64,000 nt of DNA from contig JAITYX010000011.1 in assembly GCA_021018815.1 (NCBI GenBank), positions 9,252,501 to 9,316,500 on the forward strand, read 5' to 3'. Source of the DNA: Talinum fruticosum (lineage: Eukaryota > Streptophyta > Magnoliopsida > Caryophyllales > Talinaceae). A program made the position numbers and the translations under genes. Position 1 is the stretch's first letter; every line of letters starts with the position of its first letter. Positions 1 through 11,230 of this stretch are shown piece by piece. The notes beneath the pieces are model-generated. The model was not told where the DNA came from and made no database searches. It was given only the letters and a program-made list of their open reading frames with translations.

Positions 1-1250
1 CGACGTTTAGCTTTTGGGCTTGTGATAATGACCGTACGCCTTGATGGCTAAAAAATCTTCTTCGTCTTTAATTTGCGAACTATCGCTCCCTTCTAGGACA
101 TCAAAAATGTGGGCACCCGATTAACCTTTGCTTGGAATCCGGAGATAAGTCGTCGTACATTAAACCTTGTAGCGTTGGAGCGGTTTCTTGCTGAACAAAA
201 GTGTTCTTCAAGGGCGTTGACCTTGTGCCTTTTCCGGTGACTTAAGGCTTGAGTGATGTCTCTTAGCGATCCTTTATGATCTTATGTGATCTTCGCTTGT
301 CGAGTTGCGTACGCTCGTAATTTTTCATCCAAGAGGCCTTCTTTTGACGAATGTACGCATTTGAAGACCATAGTCATTCTCTTCATGCTTGGCATTTACT
401 TGGGTTATGCTTGGATCTTAGTCCGAAGATCTCACCTTGGAGTCAAGCTCTTTGGTCGTATCAATCCCTTAGGAGAAAGCGCCAAAGGAGGGGAGATCCC
501 CGAGGATGATGGCGTTGGCGAGGATGCTAAAGATGGCTCCGAGGATTGGCCCCCTTTCCATGACTCTTCGTGGGATATGAGTTATTTTTGACGTTCGCGT
601 GCCATTATGACTTGATACTCTTTCGTTTTGCTTGAACTTTTATCTTCGATCGATCTTTGCTTTGATGCTTGTTGGATGCTTACTTGCCTCGTTGCTTCTT
701 TTTATTGTTGCCCATTTTTGCTTTCTTGCCACTTGGGGTACATGATCATAGTGGGGTCTTCTTTGAGTTTTACAACTTGGCTGTCCTAGGGGATTGTATT
801 AGCCCCGAGTGTTGCCCCCAAATCGGCACAATGAAAAACATACAACGAAAGAAACTAGCAGCGTAGGCTGCTTTAGGGGTCATATTAGCCCCTACTTTTC
901 TTCTAACTTTGACAAAGTTGAGAAAATACAACGAAGGGAACTAGGGACTTGGGTGTTCTAGGGGATTGTATTAGCCCCTATTCATGCCCCCAAGATCGTC
1001 TTAAAGTAAAGTATGAGACGCAAAGATGCAAAAAACTTGCTCATTGTATTGATGAAAGATCGAAGTCCGTACGGAAGGGAGGAATGTGTGCCCCAGTTGA
1101 GCGCTTTCGGAAAAGTCGCGTCAATCGTGGGTGATTCCTTTACAAAATCTTTGGAACTTAAGCTGGGTGGGTCTTTAAAGAAAGGCCCCCATGCCGGATA
1201 ATGAGCTTGAACTATTTACATAAGCACCACTATCTCATGAGCTTGATGTC
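1..1250. other. Unclassified repetitive flank, probably part of the Tat element's 3' side
   Basis: This stretch lies beyond the minus-strand protease fragment of the split Tat element, so it should be the downstream part of that element or something inserted in it. I see no reverse transcriptase, RNase H or integrase motifs on either strand. A plus-strand frame at 286-591 (101 codons) ends in an acidic tail and would be antisense to the host element. Some Tat elements carry antisense ORFs, but I do not recognise this one. Three short hairpins near 787-978 suggest non-coding LTR-like sequence. Confidence 0.35.
786..979. repeat. Three spaced TAGGGG...CCCCTA hairpins
   Basis: Three copies of an interrupted inverted repeat (TAGGGG, 8-9 nt loop ending TATTA, GCCCCTA) occur near 787, 872 and 958, about 85 bp apart. 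The first copy has one mismatch in its right arm. Adjacent sequence such as ACAACGAA is also repeated between the copies, so this is a degenerate tandem array of about 85 bp units. Confidence 0.6.
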
Positions 1251-1306
1251 TTTGCGAGGTGCAAGCCGAACCTTGACATAATCTTCTGTGGTGGTGAGGC
1301 ACACCA

Positions 1307-1538
1307 TCATAGTCTCGGAGACTTTAGTTGGGGCTCCGCTTTTAGCTTCTTACCCTTATGATCATCATGACTCTTCCCCTCCTCTTTCTGCTTCTCCATC
1401 AAAGGTCGAAGGCTTACTACATAGCATTCACGTGCGGTCTTTTGGTCTCCATAGGTCTCACCTACGGATCTATCATCAAGCTCATACTTCATGAGGAGAA
1501 GGTATGGAGCGACGACCGCTTTGATCCGGTTGAGGGTG
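1307..1538 (-). pseudogene. Tat-lineage Ty3/gypsy polyprotein, C-terminal part of protease region
   Basis: Read on the minus strand, this continues the protease region found at 10,835-11,200 once the inserted chromovirus and one GGGTG copy are removed. Immediately after the insertion point the frame gives the Tat hallmark that follows the protease (GRPTLN), then a conserved stretch ending GDQKTARECYV. The frame stops near 1,300 and I cannot find the reverse transcriptase that should follow. The fragment is therefore the 3' half of a gene broken by insertion and further decayed. Confidence 0.75.
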
Positions 1539-3240
1539 TGTAAGGCCCCAAAATTTAATTGTATTTAATTATTACATTTCATTGTTTCAATAGTTAAGAG
1601 CGAGTGAGCCACGCATAAATATCAAAATGGAAATGAGAAATAATTGACTTTGGAATATCGATTCATGCTTAAATATTTATAAAATGTGCAAACAATAAAT
1701 AAATAAAATAATAATGATAAGTAAAAAATTAAAATAAATAAATAAATTAATTAAAAAAAATTACAACGAGATAAATTGGGGAACAAGTGTATGGTGGAAA
1801 CATTAACCAAGTGTGAAAAATAATTATGATTTGGATAAGCCCAAATCCTATGGAAGTGATGGAGGGAAGAGGATAACATTTGGGCTACGAAGCCCAATAT
1901 AAATAGGTGGGGAGGGGCTGTTGGGCCCGAGCAGAAACAAAAGAAAAAAAAACAGAGCACAGAAACTAAAAGAAACCCAAACCCAACTACCCTCCTACAC
2001 TACCCAGCCCCAGCCCGGCTGCCACTCGCTGGCCACCGCCTGCCGCCGTCCACCGCCTGCCGCCGTCCGCCGGTCGCCGGATTCCGGCCAGCCACCCATT
2101 TGCCCTTCCTCACCCTTTTTTTCAACACCTTGATTACTAAGGTAATAATTCTTTTTTTCTAGACTAAATTTAATTATTCATAATTGAAAAATAAATAGAT
2201 ACAAATAAGGAAAGAATTAATAGATCTATATGTGTTGAGAAATTGAGGAAATATATATATATATACACATAATAATTATATTAAAGTAAAGGGGAAAATT
2301 TCTTTGCAAACGTAAGGTTAGCGGAAACGTCGAAAGCAAAGCAAACTTCCTAACCTAGGTACGTTATTGCTTGTACCCTTCCAAAATAGTTAAATTTTAA
2401 TTGTTATGAAAAGCTTTATCATATTGGTTTTAATACGGCCTAACATTTTAGGACCCAATTAATCGTTAATTGTTAATCGTTGATCGGTTATTGTTAACCG
2501 TTCATAATTGTCTGCTAGCGGAATTAATCGTATCGGGCCCTTCCTGTAACGGGAATATTAATCGAATCGTTAGCCAAAGTCATGGCTGCAATCGCATATA
2601 AATTGGGGTCCTAGTGTTAGCCGGAAGCTAAAACATTTACGAAATCGAAATTTTTAACCGAAAAGTCTACGAAACCGGAAGATTGAGCTTTTACTTAAAT
2701 GATTTATTTCAAATGAATTTTTGAAATAGCGCGCGCTCACTGGCTCACCAAAATTTTTTACGAGTACCGGGGTAACGTATTGAGCCAACCGCTCACTTTT
2801 AGTTTTTCCTGTTTTCTTTAAATTTTGTGTTAGGGAAGGAGAAACAGGACAAGGGTTAAACAGGAGAATCGGGAAGTAGAGGAGTTTGACGAGAAGGGTC
2901 TCGACGGGGTTGAGCAATGACCCGTTGACCACCCCTCTTGAATTTCCTTGTTATTATGGGTTATGCTAGAATAAGTTTAAGTGTATGGGGCATGTATGAA
3001 CTCGATTATGGAAATAGGGTCATCCTAGCTACTTGTTTGTATAAACGTAACTTTCATATTATCGTTTATGTCATACGAAAAAAAATATTATTAATTAATT
3101 GAGTGTCTTAGCCTTGTCTCTATTATCCGGAGACGGCAGTAATGCCTCCACCTTGATCTTAACTTTCATTACCATAAGTCGTTGTGGCTATTAAGCAAAT
3201 GTTGGTCGGTTAATTGTGGATTGGAGGATGGGGCGTTACG
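1539..3240 (+). repeat. 5' LTR of the chromovirus
   Basis: It aligns along its length with 9,097-10,834. It begins TGTAAGGCCCC and ends GTTACG, the last base differing from the expected CA. The GC-rich block of CCGCC/CCGG repeats at about 2,000-2,100 is shorter than in the 3' LTR. In the first 130 bp I count about five differences from the 3' LTR, and then long identical runs. Confidence 0.93.
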
Positions 3241-3244
3241 GAGG

Positions 3245-3256
3245 TGGTATCGAGCC
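3245..3256 (+). other. Primer-binding site (initiator Met tRNA type)
   Basis: TGGTATCGAGCC lies four bases after the 5' LTR. It resembles the usual plant initiator-methionine PBS (TGGTATCAGAGC) with a small change, and would prime minus-strand DNA synthesis. Confidence 0.8.
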
Positions 3257-3453
3257 TAGGTTTTTGGTTCCGTATCTAAACGTCAAAATGAGGCCAAAAA
3301 TTGGGGGTGATATGTTCCGAGAAAATAAAGAAAGGTGGTTGAGTCATTGTGATGGATATGTGAGATTATTGTGAAATTGAAGTAGATATTGTCATATAAA
3401 TGTATAGGTGAGATTATACAAGTTCTTAATTTTTTTGTTGTTGGTAATAGGAA

Positions 3454-4111
3454 ATGGCGCCAAGGGATCCGTACGAAATTAAAATGAAGTTGGGTCAACG
3501 AGTGACCGACTACATAAAGACGTTAAAGACTGTCTTCTTACAGGCATGTACTAAGCAATCCCGAAACTCCTTTCATTGACACTATTGTCAAAGCCCGATG
3601 CTTACTAAAAGTTTTACCCGATGTTGAACCACTGGTTGTCCTTTAAAAATAAATATCGGGAGTTTATGGACACTGGAAACGTTGGCGAACACGGGGCACA
3701 TTTTCGACTTATGGGAATCCATTGGACTGCATAGTAGACGAATTGAAGCTCCGAGACTTGGCCGACCGCGGTGGGTTCACCCCGCACGGTTATAGGACTC
3801 TTTTCCGGGAGCAGCGAATGTTGAGAACCCGAGTAGCTTCAAATTCACCCGCCCCGAGTTTGAGTCCGACAATGTTAATATTTGGGCTGGAGAAGACGGC
3901 TATGATATATGGGACATTTATGATGCGAGATGTATCTAGTGGTTCCAGTGATGTTGTGAGTGTAGTGGATATCCGGAGTCCCCGAAATTATCCGGATAAG
4001 TTCGATGAAACTGAAGTGATAGATCCCGAGGAAGAGGAGATGGAGGAGAGTGACTCATGGAGTTCGGGGCCCGACACCGGTAATAGTAGCGACCCGGATT
4101 TCATGATGTGA
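3454..4111 (+). pseudogene. Extra ORF between PBS and gag, function unknown
   Basis: An ATG at 3,454 (MAPRDPYEIK...) opens a frame broken by small indels that can be followed to 4,111. The last 129 codons are open (3,722-4,111) and end in an acidic, serine-rich segment (EEEEMEESDSW...) typical of a disordered tail. Amino-acid composition and the way frames hand over at indels suggest former coding sequence, not untranslated leader. It precedes the gag frame by about 500 bp. I do not recognise the family. It may be an accessory ORF, an N-terminal gag extension or captured host sequence. Confidence 0.4.
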
Positions 4112-4636
4112 GAAATGAAATAGGAGGAGTTGATGAATCTAGGGGTAACTAGTCGTGTAGAATATGTAGATATGTAAAATAGTGTATAATATAAACTAAC
4201 CGATGAAAAAGGGAAAGAGAAAGAATGGAGTTGTATGGTTGCATAAGTACGGGTGTTGAAGGGGTAGAATAGTGATTAATCTAACCCCTCTTTCCACCCA
4301 TTTTGTTGCTAAGGGTGGACATTTTGTAGACTTATCAAGGGAATATTAGTGTTATAGTTGAACAATGTATAATATAACTTTAACCAATAAAGAAGGTGTT
4401 TTATATATATATATGAACGTGTATTAGTTTGATGAAAACAAAATGGGGAGAGAGAGAGAAAAGAGAGAAAAGGAAAGGAAAAGTTAATTATTGTTGTTTT
4501 TTTTATTGAGCGGAATGTCGATTCAAGACGAGAGCATTCCGAAAAATGAACTGCAAGAAAACAACGAAGAATCTTTGCACACCCAGTCAATTAATCAAAC
4601 CCCTCTAATTCTAACCCCACGTCGGGCGAAAGTGAT

Positions 4637-5637
4637 GTGCAAAAAGTCGAGGATGAGCTAGATAAGAAGGCAATACTCAAAGACATAGATCCTGAATTGT
4701 TAGGAACAGGTTATAGCAGTGGTGACGCGAAACTTAGGGAATCCGACTACGAAAATTTTGGAAAGGAGGGTAGACTTTTTGAAAGAGTGGCAAAACAAAA
4801 TCCAAAAACGTATGATGGAAAAATGGATCCAGGTGGTACTGGAAGAATGGATTGGCGAGATAGAGAAAATATTCGATGTGGTAGAGGTACCAAGCGAGAA
4901 ACGTGTAAACATTGGGGCCTTTTATCTCACCTGGACAGGCTGATATCTAGTGGGGAACTGTAAGGACTAAGTTTCAAAACTCCGAAGGCTCGTGGGATAA
5001 GTTTTTAAAGGAGTTGAGAGCAAAATTTTACCCAGTGTCCTTACAAAGACAAAAGCAAAAGGAATTTTTGGAATTAAAGCAAGACAATATGTCGGTGATG
5101 GAGTATGCGAACAAATTTGCGGAATTGTCTAGGTTTGCCTCGGAGTACGTAGCTACGGATCGTATGAGAATGATGAGATTTGAGGAAGGCTTAGCACCCT
5201 ATATTAGGCACCAATTGGCTGGGCAATCTATACAAACTAGTCAAGAATTGTATGAGCGAGCCGCGAAGTGGAAGCTGGTGAAGAGGGAATTACGGATGTT
5301 GAGTCCGAATACCTTTCGGAAGAGAGGGAATGAAAAAAGAATCCTATAGAGGGAACACCAAGCAAAAAGCACTGTAAATATAGGAACTAAGTTTCAAACC
5401 TCTACCTCAACTAAGAAACAATGCTTGAAGTGTGGTCAAACCAACCACGACACAACGGATTGTTGGGTTGGCACCAATCGTTGTTACCGGTGTGGGGATT
5501 ACAACCATTTAATTGCGAATTGCCCAACCGGACCTTCCCCAGCAAGCAAAGGTCCAAGCCGAAACCAAAGGAATGCAAGGGCAGCCACAGTATCTACGGG
5601 CGGTAGACGAGGTTGGAAGAGCCTATGTAATGAGTAA
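4637..5637 (+). pseudogene. Chromovirus gag (capsid and two zinc knuckles), frameshifted
   Basis: Gag packages the element RNA in virus-like particles. The frame starting at 4,637 covers the conserved LFERVAKQNPKTYDGK segment that precedes the retrotransposon gag domain. A neighbouring frame carries the domain core, and 5,014-5,349 gives ELRAKFYPVSLQRQKQKEF and YANKFAELSRFA. Two CCHC knuckles follow at about 5,420-5,530 (CLKCGQTNHDTTDC and CYRCGDYNHLIANC), each with intact Cys-His-Cys spacing. Stops and at least two frame changes separate these parts, so no full-length protein can be made. Confidence 0.88.
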
Positions 5638-5699
5638 AAGCGAGCTACCGACACGGGGATCGTTGTGGCTGGTACACTTTTTTAAATTCAGTACTACTT

Positions 5700-5963
5700 A
5701 CTATTTTATTTGATTTGGGTGCCACGCACTCTTTTATTTCATCAAAGTCCGCATCTCAAATAGGTTTGGAATCGAATAAACAACCCGTAGAATTATATGT
5801 GAGTTTGCCCACAGGTCAAACCATAAAATGTGACGTTATGTGTAAGAATTGCCCTATTACCCTAAGTCAAGAGAATTTTAGGGGTGACTTGGTACGGTTT
5901 GACCTGTCGGAATTTGATGTAATCTTGGGTATGGATTGGTTGTCAAAATATGGGGAAAAATAG
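5700..5963 (+). pseudogene. Chromovirus aspartic protease
   Basis: The frame reads FDLGATHSFISSKSA and continues to FDVILGMDWLSKYG, the start and end signatures of the retropepsin-like domain in plant gypsy elements. The usual catalytic triplet D-S/T-G is D-L-G here, which would be expected to impair activity. The domain follows the zinc knuckles in a different frame and ends at a stop at 5,961-5,963. Confidence 0.85.
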
Positions 5964-6035
5964 ATTGCCAAGGCCGGATTATATCCTTGAAGGGTACAAA
6001 CGGCGAGGAAGTGAGGTTTCAAGGTACCGAGGAGA

Positions 6036-6910
6036 TTGGAGATTGTACTCGTAGTGTCGTTAAGAGCCTCTAGACGACTTGCTAAGCAAGGAAAGGAAGC
6101 TTATTTATGCCTGGTAACGGAAGAAAAACAGGAGACAAAGATAGAGGATATTCCTGTAGTTAAAGAATTTCCTGACGTTTTCCCAAGTGAAATTCTCGGG
6201 TTGCCCCCAAAAGGGAAATTGATTTTGAGATAGAGATGGAACCGGGAGCGCGACCCATTTCCAAACCTCCGTATAGGATGGCTCCCGCTGAACCGAAGGA
6301 GTTAAAGGTTCGATTGGAGGAATTGTTGCAAAAAGGATACATAAAGCCGAGTGTATCTCCTTGGGGCGCGCCAGTTTTGTTTGTAAAGAAGAAAGATGGA
6401 ACTTTGAGATTGTGTATCGATTATAGAGAACTAAATAAGGTTACTGTAAAGAACAAGTACCCTTTGCCAAGGATTGAGGATTTATTTGATCAATTACAGG
6501 GAATGGAAGTGTTCTCAAAAATTGATCTCCGGTCTAGATATCATCAATTGCGAATTAAGCTCGAGGATATACCAAAACGGCGTTCAGGACGCGTTATGGA
6601 CATTATGAATTCACAGTCATGCCTTTTGGGTTAATAAATGCGCCAGCAGCTTTTATGGATTTGATGAATAGAATATTTAGGCCTTATTTGGATAAATTTG
6701 TTGTTTTTATTGATGATATTCTAATATATTCTAAGAGGGAGGAGAAGCATGCTTGATCATTTAAGGGTTGTTCTGCAAACTTTGAGGATTCATAAGTTAT
6801 ATGCTAAGTTATCAAAATGCAAATTTTGGTTGTTCGAAGTAAATTTTCTAGGGCATGTAATTTCTAAAGAGGGAATTAAAGTTGATCCCCAAAAGGTTAA
6901 GGCAGTGGAC
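6036..6910 (+). pseudogene. Chromovirus reverse transcriptase
   Basis: The strongest frame (6,236-6,634) holds PPYRMAPAE, the fingers motif [18 protein letters not shown] and [15 protein letters not shown]. After a frameshift near 6,575 the palm continues with VMPFGL.NAPAAFM and the catalytic FIDDILIYS at about 6,704-6,730 (FIDD in place of YVDD, normal for gypsy). The thumb region [16 protein letters not shown] follows to 6,890. The segment from 6,036 upstream is the protease-RT linker. At least two frameshifts disrupt it. Confidence 0.93.
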
Positions 6911-6914
6911 CGAG

Positions 6915-7500
6915 TGGCCTAGACCGACAAATGTGACGAAGTTCGAAGCTTTACGGGAATGGCTGGATATTATAGACGATTTGTACAGGATTTTTCACGA
7001 ATAGCTTTGCCCCTTACTAATCTTTTGAGGAAAACAACGAAATTTGAATGGGATAATAAGTGTGAAACTGCATTTCAAGAGCTCAAGAAACGGCTCACAA
7101 TTGCACCGGTTTTGGCCTTACCTGGTGCAAGATGGGGAATTCGTTGTGTATAGTGACGCATCTAGACAAGGAATTGGGTGCGTTTTGATGCGAGAATGGG
7201 AGAGCTATAACGTATGCTTCTAGGCAATTGAAGTCATATGAGCGAGAATTATCCCACTCATGATTTGGAATTAGCCGCAGTAGTTTTTGCCTTAAAAATT
7301 TGGAGACATTACTGTATGGAAGTGTATGCAAGATTTTTACGGATCATAAAAGTCTTAAGTATATTTTCACACGAAAGAGTTGAATTTGCGACAACGAAGA
7401 TGGTTGGAGTTCCTAAAGGATTACGATATGCAAATTCACTATCACCCGGGGAAGGCAAATGTTGTGGAAGATGCATTGAGTCGAAAAACCCATCATGGTG
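6915..7500 (+). pseudogene. Chromovirus RNase H domain
   Basis: The connection segment MAGYYRRFVQDFSRIALPL is at 6,959. The RNase H start (VYSDASRQGIGCVL) follows near 7,147 and the central NYPTHDLELAAVVFALKIW near 7,250. The end of the domain ([30 protein letters not shown]) is in the 7,380-7,775 frame. RNase H removes the RNA template during reverse transcription. Frames change at least three times. Confidence 0.9.
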
Positions 7501-8690
7501 TGAATGCGTTAAAGGTTATATGTCCCGAGATATTAAGAGATTTGCAAGGAATAGGGGTTGAACCGATATTATCCCATGAGTCAACCATGATTCTGTCAAT
7601 GTTAACAATTCAACCTACCCTTTTAGAAGAAATTAAACAAGCGCAAGTCGAGGATGACGAGATTAAGAGAATCAAAGAAAGTATAAGCAAAGGAAAAGCA
7701 TTGGGATTTCATGAGGATGATCAAGGGGTTATAAGATTTCGAACGGAATTTATGTACCACTCGGCGAGCAATTAAGGGGAGGATACTAGCAGAAGCACAC
7801 AATACCAGGTACTCCATTCACCACAGGGGTACAAAAATGTATAGAGATTTGAGACAAACCTTTTGGTGGAACAACATGAAAAGAGATATAGCCTAATTTG
7901 TGAATAAGTGCCTCGTTTGTCGAAAGTAAAGCGGAACACCAACGCCCGGTTGGTGAGTTGCGACCATTGGAGATCCCTGTCTGGAAGTGGGATTCAATCT
8001 CCATGGATTTCATTATGGGATTACCCCTTTCAGCATCAAAGAAAAATGCGATATGGGTAATTGTTGACAGACTTACAAAGTCGGCTCATTTTATACCAAT
8101 ACATGATTCATGGGGGATTGATAAGTTAGCTCAAATATATGTGAAGGAAGTTGTGCGTTTGCATGGGATTCCTAAAGATATAATCTCAAATAGGGACTCG
8201 AGATTTCGGGCTCGTTTTGGAAGGCCACGCAAAGAGCATTTGGAACAAAACTACGGTTCAATAACTCGTATCACCCCGAGGCGACGGTCAAACAGAAAGA
8301 GTAAACCAAGTGGTTGAAGATATGCTACGAGCATGTATACTGGAGTTTCGGGGAAGTGGGAGGAATATCTTCCATTAGCTGAATTTTTATATAATAATAG
8401 CTACCAAGCGACTATCGAGAATGGCACCTTTTGAAGCATTATATGGCGGAAGGTGTAGAACCCCTCTCTGTTGGAACGATTTGGATGAAACCTTAGTATT
8501 GGGTCCGGAAATGATTCAAGAAACGGTCGAAAAGATTAAAATTATTCAACGAAATATGAAAGTGGCCCAAGATAGGCAAAAATTGTATGCGGACCACGAA
8601 GAAAACCTCTCGAATTTCAAGAAGGTGATAAGGTCTTTGTTAAGGTTTCTCCAAGCAAAGGAATCGGAAGATTCAATGTAAAGGCAAATT
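7500..8690 (+). pseudogene. Chromovirus integrase core
   Basis: The N-terminal HHCC zinc domain lies around 7,790-7,920 (HNTRYSIHHRGTKMYRDLR... then KCLVC). The catalytic core begins at 7,958 with PLEIPVWKWDSISMDFIMGLP and includes WVIVDRLTKSAHFIPI and a mutated second-Asp region (SNRDSRF, normally SDRDSRF). Frame changes follow near 8,210-8,420. MAPFEALYGGRCRTPLCW at 8,421 marks the end of the core. Integrase inserts the cDNA into the host genome. This copy cannot encode a continuous protein. Confidence 0.9.
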
Positions 8691-9040
8691 GAGTCCTCGT
8701 TTTATCGGACCTTATGAGATTGTTGAGAAAGTCAATCCTGTTGCTTACCGACTGGCCCCTGCCACGGAACTACAACACGTACATGATGTGTTTCACATTT
8801 CCCAACTGCGGAAGTATGTACATGACCCATCCCACACAATTGTGTACGAACCGCTAAATATTGAAGCGGAAGGATTGACTTATGAAGAGCAACTCTGTAA
8901 AAATTGTGGACCGAAAGGTTAAACGGTTGCGTAACAAAGTAATACCCTTAGTTAAAGTAATTTGGACCCACCATGGAGTTTACGAGCGACATGGGAAACC
9001 GAAGAGGAAATGAGAAATCATTATCCCCACTTGTTTTAAA
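8689..9040 (+). pseudogene. Integrase C-terminus with GPY motif and chromodomain-like tail
   Basis: The frame SPRFIGPYEIVEKVNPVAYRL carries the GPY/F module, followed by HVHDVFHISQLRKY. After a frameshift near 8,915 come IPLVKVIWTHHGV and then, one frame over, ATWETEEEMRNHYPHLF. This is the truncated chromodomain end typical of Tekay/Del elements, thought to direct integration to heterochromatin. Insertion inside another retroelement fits that preference, as an inference. Confidence 0.88.
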
Positions 9041-9085
9041 GGTATGTTACTACTCGATTATAGTTTCGGGGACGAAACTTTTTTT

Positions 9086-9096
9086 TAGGGGGAGGA
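9086..9096 (+). other. Polypurine tract
   Basis: An AGGGGGAGGA run sits directly before the 3' LTR, the expected plus-strand primer position. Confidence 0.85.
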
Positions 9097-10834
9097 TGTA
9101 AGGCCCCAAAATTTAATTGTATTTAATTATTGCATTTCTTGTTTCAATATTTAAGAGCGGTGAGCCGCGCATAAATATCAAAATGGAAATGAGAAATAAT
9201 TGACTTTGGAATATCGATTCATGCTTAAATATTTATAAAATGTGCAAACAATAAATAAATAAAATAATAATGATAAGTAAAAAATAAAAAATAAATAAAT
9301 AAATAAATTAAAAAAAATTACAGCGAGATAAATTGGGGAACAAGTGTATGGTGGAAACATTAACCAAGTGTGAAAAATAATTATGATTTGGATAAGCCCA
9401 AATCCTATGGAAGTGATGGAGGGAATAGGATAAGATTTGAGGCTGCGAAGCCCAATATAAATAGGTGGGGAGGGGCTGTTGGGCTCGAGCGAAACAAAAG
9501 AAAAAAAAAAAGAGAGCAAAGGAAACTAAAAGAAACCCAAGCCCAACTACCCTCCTACACTACCCAGCCCGGCCCGCTGCCACTTGCTGGCCACCGCACG
9601 CCACCGTCCACCGGCCACCGCCTGCCGCTTGCCGCCGTCCACCGTCCGCCGCCTGCCGCCGTCCGCCGGTCGCCGGATTCCGGCCAGCCACCCATTTGCC
9701 CTTCCTCACCCTTTTTTTTCAACACCTTGATTACTAAGGTAATAATTCTTTTTTTCTAGACTAAATTTAATTATTCATAATTGAAAAATAAATAGATACA
9801 AATAAGGAAAGAATTAATAGATCTATATGTGTTGAGAAATTGAGGAAATATATATATATATACACATAATAATTATATTACGATAAAGGGAAAATTTCTT
9901 TACAAACGAAGGTTAGCGGAAACGTCGAAAGCAAAGCAAACTTCCTAACCGAGGTACGTTATTGCTTGTACCCTTCCAAAATAGTTAAATTTTAATTGTT
10001 ATGAAAAGCTTTATCATATTGGTTTTAATACGGCCTAACATTTTAGGACCCAATTAATCGTTAATTGTTAATCGTTGATCAATTATTGTTAACCGTTCAT
10101 AATTGTCTGCTAGCGGAATTAATCGTATCGGGCCATTCCGTAGCGGGAATATTAATCGAATCGTTAGCCAAAGTCATGGCTGCAATCGCATATAAATTGG
10201 GGTCCTAGTGTTAGCTGGAAGCTAAAACATTTACGAAATCGAAATTTTTAACCGAAAAGTCTACGAAACCAGAAGATTGAGCTTTTTCTTAAATGATTTA
10301 TTTCAAATGAATTTTTGAAATAGCGCGCGCTCATTGGCTCACCAAAAATTTTTACGATATCGGGGTAACGTATTGAGCCAACCGCTCACTTTTAGTTTTT
10401 CCTGTTTTCTTTAAATTTTGTGTTAGGGAAGGAGAAACGGACAAGGGTTAAACAGGAGAATCGAGAAGTAGAGGAGTCCGACGAGAAGGGTTCCGACGGG
10501 GTTGAGTAATGACCTGTTGACCACCCCTCTTGAATTTCCTTGTTATTATGGGTTATGCTAGAATAAGTTTAAGTGTATGGGGCATGTATGAACTCGATTA
10601 TGGAAATAGGGTCATCCTAGCTACTTGTTTGTATAAACGTAACTTTCATATTATCGTTTATGTCGTACGAAAAAAATATATTATTAATTAATTGAGTGTC
10701 TTAGCCTTGTCTCTATTATCCGGAGACGAGCAGTAATGCCTCCACCTTGATCTTAACTTTCATTACCATAAGTCGTTGTGGCTATTAAGCAAATGTTGGT
10801 TAGTTAATTGTGGATTGGAGGATGGGGCGTTACA
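9097..10834 (+). repeat. 3' LTR of the chromovirus
   Basis: It pairs with 1,539-3,240, starts TGTAAGGCCCC and ends GTTACA. Its CG-rich block (about 9,575-9,690) is expanded by extra CCGCC/CCACCG units, which accounts for most of its greater length. It is followed directly by the second GGGTG target copy. Confidence 0.93.
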
Positions 10835-11230
10835 GGGTGGGACGTCCAATGATGACATTGTAGGCGAGAGGGGATGTCGACCACTAGGAATTTGACTTCG
10901 ATGTTTCGGCCCCGACCTTCTCTCCAACCCCGACCGGTAGGCGGATCATGCCTATGGGGTGTATCGTCTGCTCTCCGAATCCGACAACAGGATTGACGAG
11001 GGAAATGAGACTACGAGGGCATACTTCAGCTGTCTAAGGCATTCCATGGTGATGAGGTCTACAGAGCTCCCTGTGTCGATAAGAACCTCGCGGACTATGG
11101 CGTTCGAAATCTTCAATGTGATGACCAAAGGATCCTCGTGTGGGCGGCCATGCTTTTCAAATCTTGTTCTCCAAAGGTCATTGTGGGCACCTTCGAGAGG
11201 TGGAGGCTGACCGGTGATCGGGACTTATTG
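10835..11230 (-). pseudogene. Tat-lineage aspartic protease, 5' part of the split gene
   Basis: On the minus strand the region gives VPTMTFGEQDL, then VLIDTGSSVDLI with the catalytic Asp-Thr-Gly at about 11,057-11,085, then FGEQTIHPIG and FLVVDIPS just before the chromovirus insertion. The continuation is at 1,307-1,538. Small indels shift the frame at about 11,020, 10,930 and 10,885. The protease would process the Gag-Pol polyprotein of the older element. Confidence 0.88.

Larger units (their letters stand above)
1539..10834 (+). mobile_element. Complete Tekay/Del-type Ty3/gypsy chromovirus, frame-damaged
   Basis: Two direct repeats of about 1.7 kb, starting TGTAAGGCCCC and ending GTTACG or GTTACA, enclose a primer-binding site, gag with two zinc knuckles, aspartic protease, reverse transcriptase, RNase H, integrase with GPY motif, a chromodomain-like tail and a polypurine tract. 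The domain order is that of Ty3/gypsy, and the C-terminal motif ATWETEEEMRNHYPHLF is typical of Tekay/Del chromoviruses. GGGTG flanks both ends (1,534-1,538 and 10,835-10,839), the expected 5-bp target duplication. The host sequence is a minus-strand Tat protease gene. Numerous frameshifts and stops interrupt gag and pol, so the copy is not autonomous as read, although the LTRs remain very similar. Confidence 0.95.
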
